Part shown: positions 45,956-56,411 of the stretch, piece by piece | Layout of the letters: the number at the start of each line of letters is the position of its first letter | Numbering within the stretch: position 1 is the stretch's first letter | The notes under the pieces: model-generated | What the model was told of the DNA's origin: nothing | Seen by the model: only the letters and a program-made list of their open reading frames with translations | Database searches by the model: none | Assembly: GCA_947652605.1 (NCBI GenBank) | Contig: OX393577.1 | Span: forward strand, 22,137,466 to 22,201,465 | From: Elmis aenea | Lineage: Eukaryota > Arthropoda > Insecta > Coleoptera > Elmidae | DNA length: 64,000 nt | Direction: 5' to 3' | Position numbers and translations under genes: made by a program

Positions 45956-46196
45956 AATTACACTCGAGCTTTGTTTTTATCCTGGACAAACTTGCTTTTA
46001 TTAAACTCAAGTTTAGTTGCTATTAGGCAACTCTTGACTCGACAACTTACTGTCAAAGATAAAACCACTCGTCCTACGGACTCGTTGTTTTATCAGACAG
46101 TTTTGTCTCGTCGACGTCACGTCGACTTTCCTAGCAACCAAACTTTTGTAGCAACGCAAGTTTGTCCGGCTAAAAACAAAGCCCTCGTGTAATTAC
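45956..46196. repeat. Foldback within the extra segment of the F5 left arm
   Basis: ATTACACTCGAGCTTTGTTT...GGACAAACTTGC at the left pairs with GCAAGTTTGTCCGG...AAACAAAGCCCTCGTGTAAT at the right. A central stem is GATAAAAC...GTTTTATC around CTCGTCCTACGGACTCG. The surrounding segment 45733-46222 is absent from the right arm of F5, so it arrived as an insertion; its exact ends are unclear. The 93-codon ORF at 45911-46192 is a by-product. Confidence 0.65.
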
Positions 46197-46267
46197 CCCC
46201 GATATTTGACAAAAACAAGCTCGTTTAATTGTTGATTGTTTTTATTTTTGTAACTTAAAAACACGAA

Positions 46268-46363
46268 ATGGCTTATGGATATTACGAAAAGTATGATATG
46301 TTAGAATGTTTTGTTCAAAGTAATAATAATTCTGAAGCTGCAAGTGAAACTTATTTTAATTAA
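46268..46363 (+). pseudogene. DUF4817-like transposase start, left arm of F5
   Basis: ATG at 46268 gives MAYGYYEKYDMLECFVQSNN followed by NSEAASETYFN and a stop. The reverse-strand copy in the right arm has the same sequence with more of the domain. The M-L-E-C-x-x-Q-x-N-x-N-x-x-A-A-S-x-x-Y pattern is that of the DUF4817 helix-turn-helix at the N-terminus of insect Tc1/mariner-type transposases. Confidence 0.68.
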
Positions 46364-46612
46364 ATTAAAATTTTGTCTTAGTTCATCCATATTATTATTA
46401 CTATTTTTACATAAATTGTCTTTTAATGTGTCCCCAAAATGAGATTTTGTTTTAATTTTTTTTTTAAATAGATTTATTAGGTTATTTTCTTTTGGGTAAC
46501 GATTAAAATAAGGTTCACTTGCAGCTTCAAAATTATTATTACTTTGAATAGAACATTCTAACATATCATACTTTTCGTAATACCCCTTTATAAGGTACAA
46601 AAATAAAAACAA
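46301..46612 (-). pseudogene. DUF4817-like transposase N-terminus, right arm and centre of F5
   Basis: An open frame of 103 codons on the minus strand. After a vector-like leader it reads YYEKYDMLECSIQSNNNFEA, then ASEPYFNRYPKENNLINLF and KSHFGDTLKDNL. This covers most of the DUF4817-type domain (A-A-S-x-x-Y-x-x-R-Y-P, then an F-x-x-L region and a G-x-F-like end) without an internal stop. No DDE catalytic domain follows. Its first 20 or so codons are mirrored at 46268-46363 on the other strand. Whether it was kept open by selection or chance cannot be told from one copy. Confidence 0.62.
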
Positions 46613-47186
46613 TCAACAATTAAATGTGATTGTTTCTGTCACATTATCGTTAAAATAACAATGACAATTTGTTTTACCAGGTATATTCCTAATGACATAA
46701 ATAACCTACTACTAGAAAAAAATAAAACATGAAAAATTACCAAATTGTTGCTATAATGTAAGGAAAATGAATAAATCGACCCCACATGAAAAATATCATT
46801 GGAATGGGAAAAAAATCCTCTTTCTCGCAATGACACAGCCAACTATGGGTTCTATTTAAAAAAATACGAATTTATGTCAAAACTCGAATTTCCATTTTTT
46901 TTTTTGAAAAATTGTCTGCGCCACGGCATTCTTATCAAAAAAGTTGCCTGCAGAACGATAAAATTGCGTTTCTTTATTTTCATAAACAAGCAAGATATAG
47001 TCATAAAACGAAAAGTCGAAAAATCGAGTTATTGGTTATAACTCGAAAACAAAAGACGATAACCAATTTTAGTTCACCATTAATTTTTTCTCGAAAAAAC
47101 AGATTGAGGATGCGAGGTCCGTTATTCGATACCTCTTACAGTTACCGAGATTCCCTATGAAAACATCGAAATTTCCCCACCCTGTA

Positions 47187-47725
47187 CCCTGTACATAAAT
47201 GACGAGATTAAAGTTAATAGATCGGGTATTTTCTTATTAAATAAATATCAGTGCAACGTTGTACTTCCAGATACAGAAGTTCGAAATACGTTATGCATTT
47301 GCATATATACATATGCCACATGCTACAATAGGATTCAATCAAAAATTGCGGCAAAGAAAACACGGCATTTTATACTGGTGTCCCTTTCCCACGCTATTTC
47401 TTAACTCGTAATAAGAAATATTGAAATAAGTCAACATGTAATAACATAAAGCATACTCCACACTTGTTTGATTTAGCCTTATGTGACTTCTATATTTAAA
47501 GTTGAAAAGACGGCAATTTGTAAACACAACGTCGCTTGGAAAACAAATTACTGCTGCCGTAATATTATTTACAGAAATAATTTACCCTGATATTTGCAGC
47601 GGTTGCTAAAACATTTTATTTTTCACAAATACGACGAACTGAGAAAAGGATACTTAATTGTTTTCTACAAAGATACGTGACTAAAATGTATATTGATTTA
47701 TAATTAAATATTTTGAAATACATAT
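47187..47725. other. Region without recognisable gene
   Basis: AT-rich with no supported feature; the 62-codon minus-strand ORF at 47339 is unrecognised. Confidence 0.4.
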
Positions 47726-48394
47726 CTGGACATTAGGGTGGTCCTTATTGAACTTCACATTTTTGTATGCAGGACCCTCTCAATTTGTTCCTTTATGTAA
47801 ATAATTACTTCCTATAAAATTAAAGACAACTTAGTAAATATTAAACCGTGCCCCACGGGGCTCAAAATCTGAAATCATTGTAAATAAGTTCAATTTCATT
47901 ATTTGGTTTGATGAATAAAAAAAAACGATTTCGACTGAAAGACAACAATCGAAACTGTTTCATTACCTAGTCAACCTGGCACATCAAACAATGAGGAAAG
48001 TAAAGAAAAAAAAAATAGAAAGTAAAGTGTCAAAAACAGAAGAGCTAGAAAAGGTATGTTGACTACTTAACTCTCAGCAGCTCCAGACAGGTGTAATGTC
48101 AGTGATGGGGATGCCATTCATTTAAATCCAAATGTCATTAATTGTACATTCATTAAGAGAGCTCGGTAAAGGTTTCGTAAAAAGATTTCACAAGATGTCA
48201 AATCAAAATTCAACGAATTTAATTTAAACTTTGTGGTCATCCATAAGTATTCCAAAACGCTTCCGGACATTATTGGATAAAACAATTTTGATCCACTTCC
48301 AGTCATAGCTACAGCTTCTTACGTAGAAGAGCTGCTAAGAGTTATCGAAATACTGACAGATAATACAACTGGAATTTTACATTAATACTAAAAA

Positions 48395-48890
48395 TCAAAT
48401 GCGGATTTTTCTTCGAGATGATTATCGAGAATTGTTGGAATTAATTATAATATTCTTGGGGAAGTCGCCGTTAGGAGGAATACATTTTTGCCAACCTGGA
48501 GCATATCTTCAGTTCAATGGATGGCCAAAGCCACATATTGCTTAAAAATATATTTATTCAGACATAAATTCTAATTGACCAAAAGCGAGAAAAATGCCGT
48601 GCTGCGAAATTGTTGTTTCATAATAAAATGTAAAGACGTGGTTTTCGCCTGCAAATGCGATTAAGGCTCCTCTTAACGATATCAATATCAGTTTAAAAAA
48701 ATTGGTAGTTTACAAAATCGACGAATTGGTTGCAGATATGGAAATCCAAAAATTTATTAACCATTTATGGTATTTGAGCGAAAAATCTATGTTTGATGAA
48801 AGAACAAGTGACGAAGGGGGAAGAAATATAGCAGAAAAGAAACTGCTTACCGGAGAAACAGAAGAAGCGGTAGACACCAAAAGCAAACTT
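48395..48890 (+). pseudogene. Decayed ORF of a repetitive orphan family (W-M-A-K ... H-L-W-Y-L-S-E type)
   Basis: In order: RDDYRELLELIIIFLGKSPL and GGIHFCQPGAYLQ (about 48414-48515), then after a shift WMAKATYCLKIYLFRHKF (about 48520-48572), a stop, LTKSEKNAVLRNCCFIIKC (about 48576-48632), then after shifts IKAPLNDISISLKKLVVYKI and FINHLWYLSEKSMFDE (to about 48800). I recall this block order from a high-copy family of uncharacterised proteins in insects and Hydra. At least three frameshifts and two stops. Its position inside a TIR element with an 8-bp target duplication suggests it is the element's transposase or a passenger ORF. Function unproven. Confidence 0.65.
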
Positions 48891-49475
48891 ACTTATTAAA
48901 TAAGATTTGGAGAGATCTTTATTTATAATTGTTAAAGATCTCTCCCTATGCATAATTACAAATAAATTGAAAAAATTACCTGATAGGTTTGAAATTTCTT
49001 AGACTTTCTGCAACTAGATCCTATGCATTGGAAAAATCAAGAAAGTTATGTAAAAGGAAGGGTAGTCATGAAATCTTTAAGAGTGGTAAATGACACAGCT
49101 GAAGAAGTTGTGAAATTAATGTAAAAATTTTACTCTAAATTTACAAAACACGATTCTCAAAAACAATTAGTTTTACAGGTATGCTAGTCGTCGATCGTAT
49201 AATTAATTTTTTGTATTTTATAATTGAATTTTCTTTTTTATTCACACTGTGCAAGATTACCGCAAGAAATATAAAATTTGGAACTTATAAAATAAATAAA
49301 CAAATTATATACACCTACACCAAATTGGTATTTATAATTGACGCATAGGTTTTAGCAAAAAAAAAATCTATTTGAATTTAGGGTCGATGAGGCAACAATG
49401 GTATCTACTTAATCGATGACAAACTTTGTAGGTGTTATTTTTTTGTATAATAGAAGAGAACTGAGGGGTCCTACC

Positions 49476-50494
49476 CAGGGTGGATAAAAATCATGATTTT
49501 AAAAAAAAAATCAAAAAAATCGATTTATTTGATTTAAATCAGATTTTTTTGATTTAAATCAAATGTACCATATTATCGAATTTAGTGACATATTCACATG
49601 CTTTTTCTGTTTTGTACTAATATATTTAATAACCAATATATTTAATTCAGTGGTGAATTTTTGTCAAAATGAAAAATGAAATGTAATGATAAAAAAATTT
49701 GAAAAAATCAGTGCTAAATGGTGATGTTTAATTAATTATATACAGGGTGAGTCATTAGTGCGGGATCGGTCGATTGTGGCTAAACGGCTTGAGATATGAA
49801 GTTGAATCAAATGCTATTTTATACAGTTTTTTCTAAACAATAAAAATATTTTCAAATATACAGGGTGAGTCACCTTTCTGGAACTAATAGCAACTTTTAT
49901 ATTTCAAATACCACACCCAATTTTTTATTTAATATTTTTGACCGCCCTAATTTTAGCTTTGCATCAATATAAAATACTACAGGTTTTTATACGGCGTTGT
50001 AAAAAAAAAAAATAATTTTCTAAATTATTCAAGGTTTTAAGTCTTTATTTAAAAAATTCTCCTGAATTTTTTCATGTCATCGAATTCGTCTTTAAAAGAG
50101 CTTCATATTTTGTTAAGTATGTCCTATACCCAAAACTCATACTTTTCGAGATATTCAACATTTTTCTTCAAATCGTTATTGAAGCAATAGAGTGCCGTGG
50201 AAATTGAAAAAACTGACTGTTCACTTCACTAACGTCAAAACTTGTCATTTATGTTTTGAATTATTGCATTTCCACAATAAATATTACTTTACAAGAGCAA
50301 ATTAATATGGATTATTCATCATATCGTGTATTTAATTACTAATAGTAATACAATTTTGTTTTATTATAAATATTACATTGTATCTACTCATATAATCTAT
50401 GATTTAAATTGATAATTTTTTTTTTAAATCAGTTGATTTAAATCATGATTTAAATCGTGATTTAAATCAACTGATTTAAATCTGCTCAACCCTG
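49476..50494. mobile_element. hAT-type MITE, TIR CAGGGTTG, second copy
   Basis: Termini CAGGGTGGATAAAAATCATG and TTTAAATCTGCTCAACCCTG with a perfect 8-bp duplication GTCCTACC (49468-49475, 50495-50502). Subterminal GATTTAAATCA palindromes on both sides match the copy at 2799-4308. It is inserted in the TAGGGTGGTCC element. The middle holds two TACAGGGTGAGTCA ends (49741 and 49859) from a further insertion. Confidence 0.9.
49741..50290. mobile_element. TACAGGGTG-family fragment(s) F7
   Basis: TACAGGGTGAGTCATTAGTG at 49741 and TACAGGGTGAGTCACCTTTC at 49859 are two left-type termini in the same orientation. No right terminus was found, so the far boundary is an estimate from the size excess of the host MITE. 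Either one element inserted into another and lost its end, or the first is a solo end. Confidence 0.45.
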
Positions 50495-50558
50495 GTCCTA
50501 CCATTGAAATTTACAAAAATAAAATCCCTATATAAATAAGGACCACACTACTGGACCT

Positions 50559-51700
50559 ATTTCTTTTTGAGGACGATTTGCTAATTGTCCAAAATTGTGA
50601 AAATGCTACACCAGTTTTAAAATTGCTACTGACAAACAGACAAAAGTTTTTTATTCTACAATTGTTAAATAGTAATACCACGATATCGATTGTTCTATAC
50701 CTCTATTCGATTTTATGTTAAATAACAAAATTGCATTTTTCAAAATAAGGATTCTAGTGTTATTAATAACCAAAACAGCAGAAAATTTGAGTTATATATG
50801 GTTTTAAAAACTACTTCTTTTAGTTTTCTTTATTTTTCTTTGTTAAGTTCTAGTTCCGTTGAATATTCAAATGTATACTTGTGTTTGAACAACTTTCTCG
50901 CATATACTTTTAGATTAGACCATACTTAGCAAATACAACTCTAGCATAAATTAAGCTAATATGCAACGGTGAAACAGTAAGAATACAAAGAAATTCCATT
51001 TTCTGCTCCTAACTTAATACCATTTGTTGCTAGTTACCTTACGTTGTAGATGTGATGTTAATACATAAATACCGCATGTATATGTAAACTGTTCGATAAA
51101 TATTTCCTAGCCGAAGGATAATATCAAATTATTACTTTGTCCTGTCAGTTATGAATGCTGAGTTGTAATAAAATCCGCCGTAATGTATAATTACATCATC
51201 AAACGGTCAGCCGAAGAGTTTAGCGGAATGAGGATGTGCAACCGTTGGCAGTGGTTTTAACACATACACACTGGTAATTCGTGGCTGTAGAACGGTTTAG
51301 CATTTTAGATATTTAGCGAATTACTGGTAAAGAGGCATAATGTGGTATGCTAAATAGCTGAGTGAGTGCGTTTGGTTTAAATTGCTTCAGTAAGTAACTT
51401 TACAAGACACTTTAGTACACCGCAAATTATTTATTGGCGATGCAATTTACTTTGCTACATTACGTGTGCTTGTAGCACACTGCTTAAACGGCAACTAGCG
51501 ACTGTTGGAATCCGTGTAACTTAATCAGAGATTCCAATAGGATTTACTTGTAATTCTAAACGAATAACCGCCACAAACAGAGAATGAAATCGCAGGAAAA
51601 GAACCCCAAGTGATTTATCTTTTTTGTTGAATTTTATATACAAGTGAAGTTAGTAAGATTGGGACAGTCTGAATTATTATTTTTTAGTGCTTATGAAGAC
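50559..51700. other. Region without recognisable gene
   Basis: AT-rich; a somewhat GC-richer unique patch at about 51160-51310. No supported feature. Confidence 0.4.
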
Positions 51701-51713
51701 TGATTTAAATTCG

Positions 51714-52429
51714 GTTTGGTGAAAATTGCTCGAAAACAATTGGTCCAAGGAAAATTGCTTGCATACAATTGATCGAAAAACAGTTCATCGAATGGAAAAT
51801 TCCTCAAAAGGAAAATTACTCGAATAACAGTTCCTCGAAAGGAATATTGCTCGAAATAATGAAAAAATATTCGATGTATATGAATACAAAATATGTAATG
51901 AAATATATTAGAAAAGTTGGTAACATTTGTTTACCCTTAAAAAAATATGTAATTGTTGATGTAGTTATTTTCAATAATGCGCAAGTTACAAATTTATTAT
52001 TTTTTTTATGTAAACATAGTAAGCTGTGAAAACAAAAAAAACAAGGTGAAAAACCTTTTAAAACTCATTTGGTACATGTTACGAAAGTGTTTTAATTTGT
52101 TGTTGAGATAAACATTATGAATATTTGAACATAAGATAACAACAATATAGTCACAATCAGCAGTTATGTAGCATTTATAATATTTTCATGTCTTTGTAAA
52201 TAAATTTAAATACATTTTTCTAAGTGTAAACAAATGTAAACAACTTTTCTAGTACATTTAATTATTTTGCATTTAAAAAAAATTAATATTTTTTCATTAT
52301 TTCGAGCAATTTTCCTTTCGAGGAATTGTTATACGAGCAATTTGCCTTTCGAGGAATTTTCCATTCGAGAAACTGTTTTTCGAGCAATTATTCTTCGAGC
52401 AATTGTTTTCGAGCAATTTTTCGCACCCC
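51714..52429. mobile_element. Foldback (FB-like) element with iterated TTGCTCGAAA arms
   Basis: Both arms consist of about seven tandem, slightly varied units of roughly 20 bp containing TTGCTCGAAA or TTCCTCGAAAGG: left about 51720-51862, right about 52295-52425 inverted. The middle 430 bp is unrelated AT-rich DNA. The element is flanked by a perfect 10-bp duplication TTTAAATTCG (51704-51713, 52430-52439). Arms of short tandem repeats with a 9-10 bp duplication resemble Drosophila FB elements, which are MULE-related. The outer ends are TTTGGTGAAAATTG and CAATTTTTCGCACCCC. No transposase; ORF 51769-52029 is a shadow. Confidence 0.82.
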
Positions 52430-52439
52430 TTTAAATTCG

Positions 52440-55400
52440 AGCACGGCGATTATAGTTAGTATATTTCATGGTCCGTTTCTGTAAAAATTCGACAAAAAAG
52501 AAACCTTTGTTGTAGACTTTACATCACAATGAGACAATATGACTGCATAAAAAGTGGACTTTTTTGTAGAGTAACCTTTTCGTTTTCTTTTTTTGTGGCT
52601 TTATAAACAGTTTACTCTAAATATAAAACATTTAAACTTGTTTAATAACCTCCGGTGTTAGCTAAATGGACCGGTGCAGCACTGGAAGCAACTCCGGCAA
52701 AACTTGTAATATAACAATAAATGGGCTCAAAACAGATGTGCAGCGAAATCACAGTTATTTTATTATGCAGGATGTTGCTAAACTGCAACGTTTATTACTG
52801 TAAAACTCGTAACGTAACAGTCAGTGCGCTGGACATCACTTAACACTTACATTAAATACGTAGTTCATTATAAACTGGTAGCAATTAAGTTAAAAGTTGC
52901 ATTTAAATATTTTTTGCCACCTATACTTAACGTTATAGGCACTAAGCAAAACAACGTTACATACGGTTTACTGTATGTAGTTAAGTACTATAATATCAGA
53001 CACATAAAATAACGGGTAAGGCCCAAAAATAAATTGGATAAATTACCCAGTAGTGGATTTCACCGTAAAATAATTTGAAACTAATGGACATGGCTTTAAA
53101 CTCCTTACACCTTTTTTTGGCCTAAATAAAAATTATTGCCCCTCAAAGTATTTATTTACAATTATAAAAAGCACAAAACAATCAAGTGTTTTAATACCTA
53201 TTCAGACAGTGAGAATTTCTCAGGGAAACCAAGCAATCAAAACAATTTAAATTTGCCTCTGGTCTATACAATGCGGCAATTATAAAACGCGCCTAGTTAT
53301 AACTTATAATTACATGAAATAAGGCATAAATGCGGGTTGTTAAATTGCAATTAAAGACTAAACGTCTAGGAAATACTTATAACATACGATCATTTTATTG
53401 AAGATTAAGTTACCACATAAGCCACTATCAAGAATTTATTATGCCATTAATTGGTTATAATTCAGGCAAAAAAAGTAAAGTATTTTATTATGATTACAGC
53501 AATGATGAAGAGATCTAAACGGGAATCCATATACTTCCACACAGCTCAAGACTAGCACAACTGTGTCTACATGGAGCAACAAAAAAACAAAAATTGTTTC
53601 TTGCTAAATCCAGTGTATTAAAGATATTATGTTGGTTTTAAAATAGCTGAGATATTAACAGGTCTATAAATCTAGTACTCTACAATCTAAATTAATTCGT
53701 AATACTGTAATTGGGTTGTTTTATCTATTAAATTGCTTGAATATACCACAATCAGAATAATATATAAACTTGTTTGAAGTGATCGAATCCAAGTCTTATC
53801 GTAACAGCCGTAACTTAGCAGGTTGTATGTTGCTGGTCGAGTATTTACTGACACTAATCAACATCATTACAATATTCTTGTCTAAAATTGAATCGAGGGT
53901 TTATCCTGTTTTGCATTCAACGCTCTATCTACATTATATTAAGATGATAATGACATGTTGTGGGCTGTGCAGCAGATTATGAAACAGTACAATGTCCTGG
54001 TTGTAAGTGTGTAAGTTTATAAATTTAAAGTTATAAATCGAGAACTGTAAATTATAATTTTGCAGAGTAGGTATCAAGATTAAGTGAGTGATTTGGATAA
54101 ATGGATTATTATATATAAAGGTTTCAGAAAACAGTTGTGTTTTGGGATAAAACCGTATACGTACTAAATATTTATATAAATTAAAACATTTTTTATTGAG
54201 GAATTTGTAAATTAAAACTTTTACATTAGGATACAAATAGGAAACATAATTTATTGACGAATGCAACTGTTGTTTCCATTATCTGCAGTCAGTAGATACG
54301 ATCTTTCTTGCCAGTAATACACATAACTTACTTTTACAAACCTTGTAATACTTAATTAAGACCTTTGACATAACCCTCACCCGACATAACACAGAGCAAA
54401 AATGAATGAACTAGCAGCAAAGTTAGCCGAAGAATTTACCTCATGATGTGGGCGTATCAAAATACAAACCGTATCCTACATCTAAACCATTACCGCCCAT
54501 TGAAATCGTTATAATGCAATTTTAGTAATTGCACAAAATTATTTTATTGCTTCATTTTCTTGGCTACACAAGCGTATAAAGTGGGCCTACGAATATAATG
54601 ACCAGGGACAGATTATAAGAGAAAATATTGTATCTACAAGACACATTATCAAAATTAACAACTACAAAAATAATCGCTATTGTTCTGAAAATCAGGAACA
54701 CAATAAATCAAGGCTTTTATTAAATAAATGGAAAAAATAAATTCACTTTACTTTGGAGACGAAAAGAGGAACTTTTACTATATTGTTAATAATATAGTTG
54801 TTTAAGAGACTTTGGTAAGCTGAATTACCTCGTAATATATGACAGTTTAAATGATTAAATAGGTATACATAGAATAATATTGTTTCTTAAATTTGGATAA
54901 GTAAATTTTGTAAATTTACTATAAAGGGGATGATTTTAAATTTGTAACGGTTTTTTTAAAAGGTGAAGATGTTAGAAGACAATATATTTATAAAGCTCTT
55001 TATGTCTTAATGCTAAATCAGTTTTAAGGTACACGTCTCTTCATCAGTGCAATCTTATATCAAAATAAGACACAAAAATTAATATTCAGGCAATACCAAT
55101 GACATTAAAAAACCAACGATGTTAATCTTCTCAAATTGTTAATGCAAAACAACTCCATGTAATAAGGGTACATTAGGAATTCAGAGCAAATATATATGTA
55201 AATAAGAAACATTTGTAGACATCTGGACATCTTCATTAAACAAATATTTGACTATGCATTGATGCAGCTGATATGTTAAGAATTGGAAACGAACTACAGC
55301 CGTCACAGTAAATTATTCAATAACCAGTTGTTAAAAGGAAAGTAGAGCCTCTTTAGCCACAGTTGCGCCTTAATTACAAAAACCTTAAAACGCTGCGTGG

Positions 55401-55955
55401 GTCATACAATTATTCAAATAATGGGTTAAGTATTTTTTTTCTGTGTAATTGGTAGTGGAGTCATATGTTAATTGGGGCGATTGGACGATGACGCCGCGAC
55501 TCGTGCAGCTGTCGCCATCTACTAACACCCGGCGTCTTAGGGAAACTGTTCATTTCCTCATCCAACACCAACGGTGTAAAGGGCCGTTTTTACAAAACCG
55601 TTAGTTTTATTAATATTTTACATGGAAAAAGTCCAGATATAACCAAAATACTCTTCATACTTTGAAAATAATGGTATTAAAATCTTTGAATAGATACATA
55701 TTAGTAGTACCAAAGAAAGAAGCAAAAATCTTCTTTAAGGATAAACCTCAGAACAAAAAGTTATTGCATTTAACAAACTTTATGATTCTTCATAAAACGG
55801 ACTTGCAAGATAGATAATCTATGGGTATGGAAACTTGCATTTAGACCATTTAATATGAGCATCAATATAACAAAATACAAAGATTACGGTTATAACGAAG
55901 AAATATGAAACAACTTCAATCAGGCTAGACCAAGAAGATACTAGAGAAGGTAAAA
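52440..55955. other. Region without recognisable gene
   Basis: AT-rich. A 110-codon minus-strand ORF at 53934-54266 is low in complexity (Tyr, Leu, Ile, Asn, Phe) and unsupported. A small CpG-rich island stands out at about 55477-55585 (see findings). No RNA genes or element termini recognised. Confidence 0.4.
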
Positions 55956-55961
55956 TATTTT

Positions 55962-56411
55962 AAAATTTAGGAACGATAATTGTAGAGAGCGGTGAGTTGG
56001 AAGAAGAGCTGAATAACAGAATAGCTGCAGCAACGAAATTTTATCAAGCCACAAATAAATGTTTGATAAGAAAGAAGTAGATCTCAAAACAAACTAAGAT
56101 GGGAGTATTTAATGCAGTTACGTACCAATTCTCACTTACAGTTCAGAAACTTGGCCATTAGCAAGAAAGCAAAAGCAAAGGATACAGATGCAGAAGATGA
56201 TCTTTTCGAGAAGAATAGAAGGATGTAGAATTCCAGGAAGCTGGTACGCACAAATGGGATGAAAAACGAAGTCTGAGGGAAACAGAAGTAGAGGAAAATC
56301 AAGAATAAAGGAAAACGAATTGAGACGTAGACTAGAAGAAAAAGTAGCCAGCTGGAAGATGTGCCAGTTAGCCAATGATAGACAGTGATGGAGAAACATA
56401 ATTAAGAACTA
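55962..56411 (+). pseudogene. LINE ORF2 C-terminal fragment (LINE 5 in this window)
   Basis: The first block reads LGTIIVESGELEEELNNRIA then AATKFYQATNKCLIRKK (55966-56079). After a stop and shift, LTYSSETWPLARKQ at 56130-56172, IQMQKMIFSRRIEGCRIP, ELRRRLEEKVASWKM and, after a stop, WRNIIKN at about 56410. The E-I-x-x-R-I-A-x-A, T-Y-G-S-E-T-W and closing blocks are the normal order for the end of a non-LTR reverse transcriptase. The C-terminal part is shortened compared with LINE 1. The 87-codon minus-strand ORF at 56136-56399 is antisense to it. Confidence 0.78.

Larger units (their letters stand above)
44940..47186. mobile_element. Foldback element F5 (TACAGGGTG family), with insertions in the left arm
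   Basis: Starts TACAGGGTGGGCAAATTTCG and ends CGAAATTTCCCCACCCTGTA. The arms pair through CATAGGGAATCTCGGTAAC, GAGGTATCGAA, AAAGTCGAAAAATCGA, AACTATGGGTTC and GGGTCGATTTATTCATTTTC. The left arm alone carries a hAT MITE (45216-45454) and an insertion of about 490 bp (about 45733-46222). The right terminus is duplicated as CACCCTGTACCCTGTA. The centre (46260-46612) carries transposase N-terminus sequence in both orientations. Probably a non-autonomous Tc1/mariner-type element. Confidence 0.88.
47734..50550. mobile_element. DNA transposon with TIR TAGGGTGGTCCTTATT, carrying an orphan-family ORF
   Basis: Left TAGGGTGGTCCTTATT (47734-47749) pairs with right AATAAGGACCACACTA (50535-50550), 15 of 16 matching. 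Flanking octamers CTGGACAT (47726-47733) and CTGGACCT (50551-50558) match at seven positions, indicating an 8-bp target duplication. Without the nested MITE and its duplication the element is about 1.79 kb. It contains one decayed coding region (48395-48890). 8-bp duplications are made by hAT and P-type transposases; the termini, T/CAGGG type, favour hAT. Confidence 0.82.

Noticed and set aside
46301..46612. Treating the 103-codon ORF in F5 as a functional small gene
   Set aside because: It is the truncated N-terminus of a transposase family mirrored in the other arm; no catalytic domain follows.
53934..54266. 110-codon minus-strand ORF
   Set aside because: Low-complexity composition (Tyr, Leu, Ile, Asn, Phe) typical of AT-rich noise.
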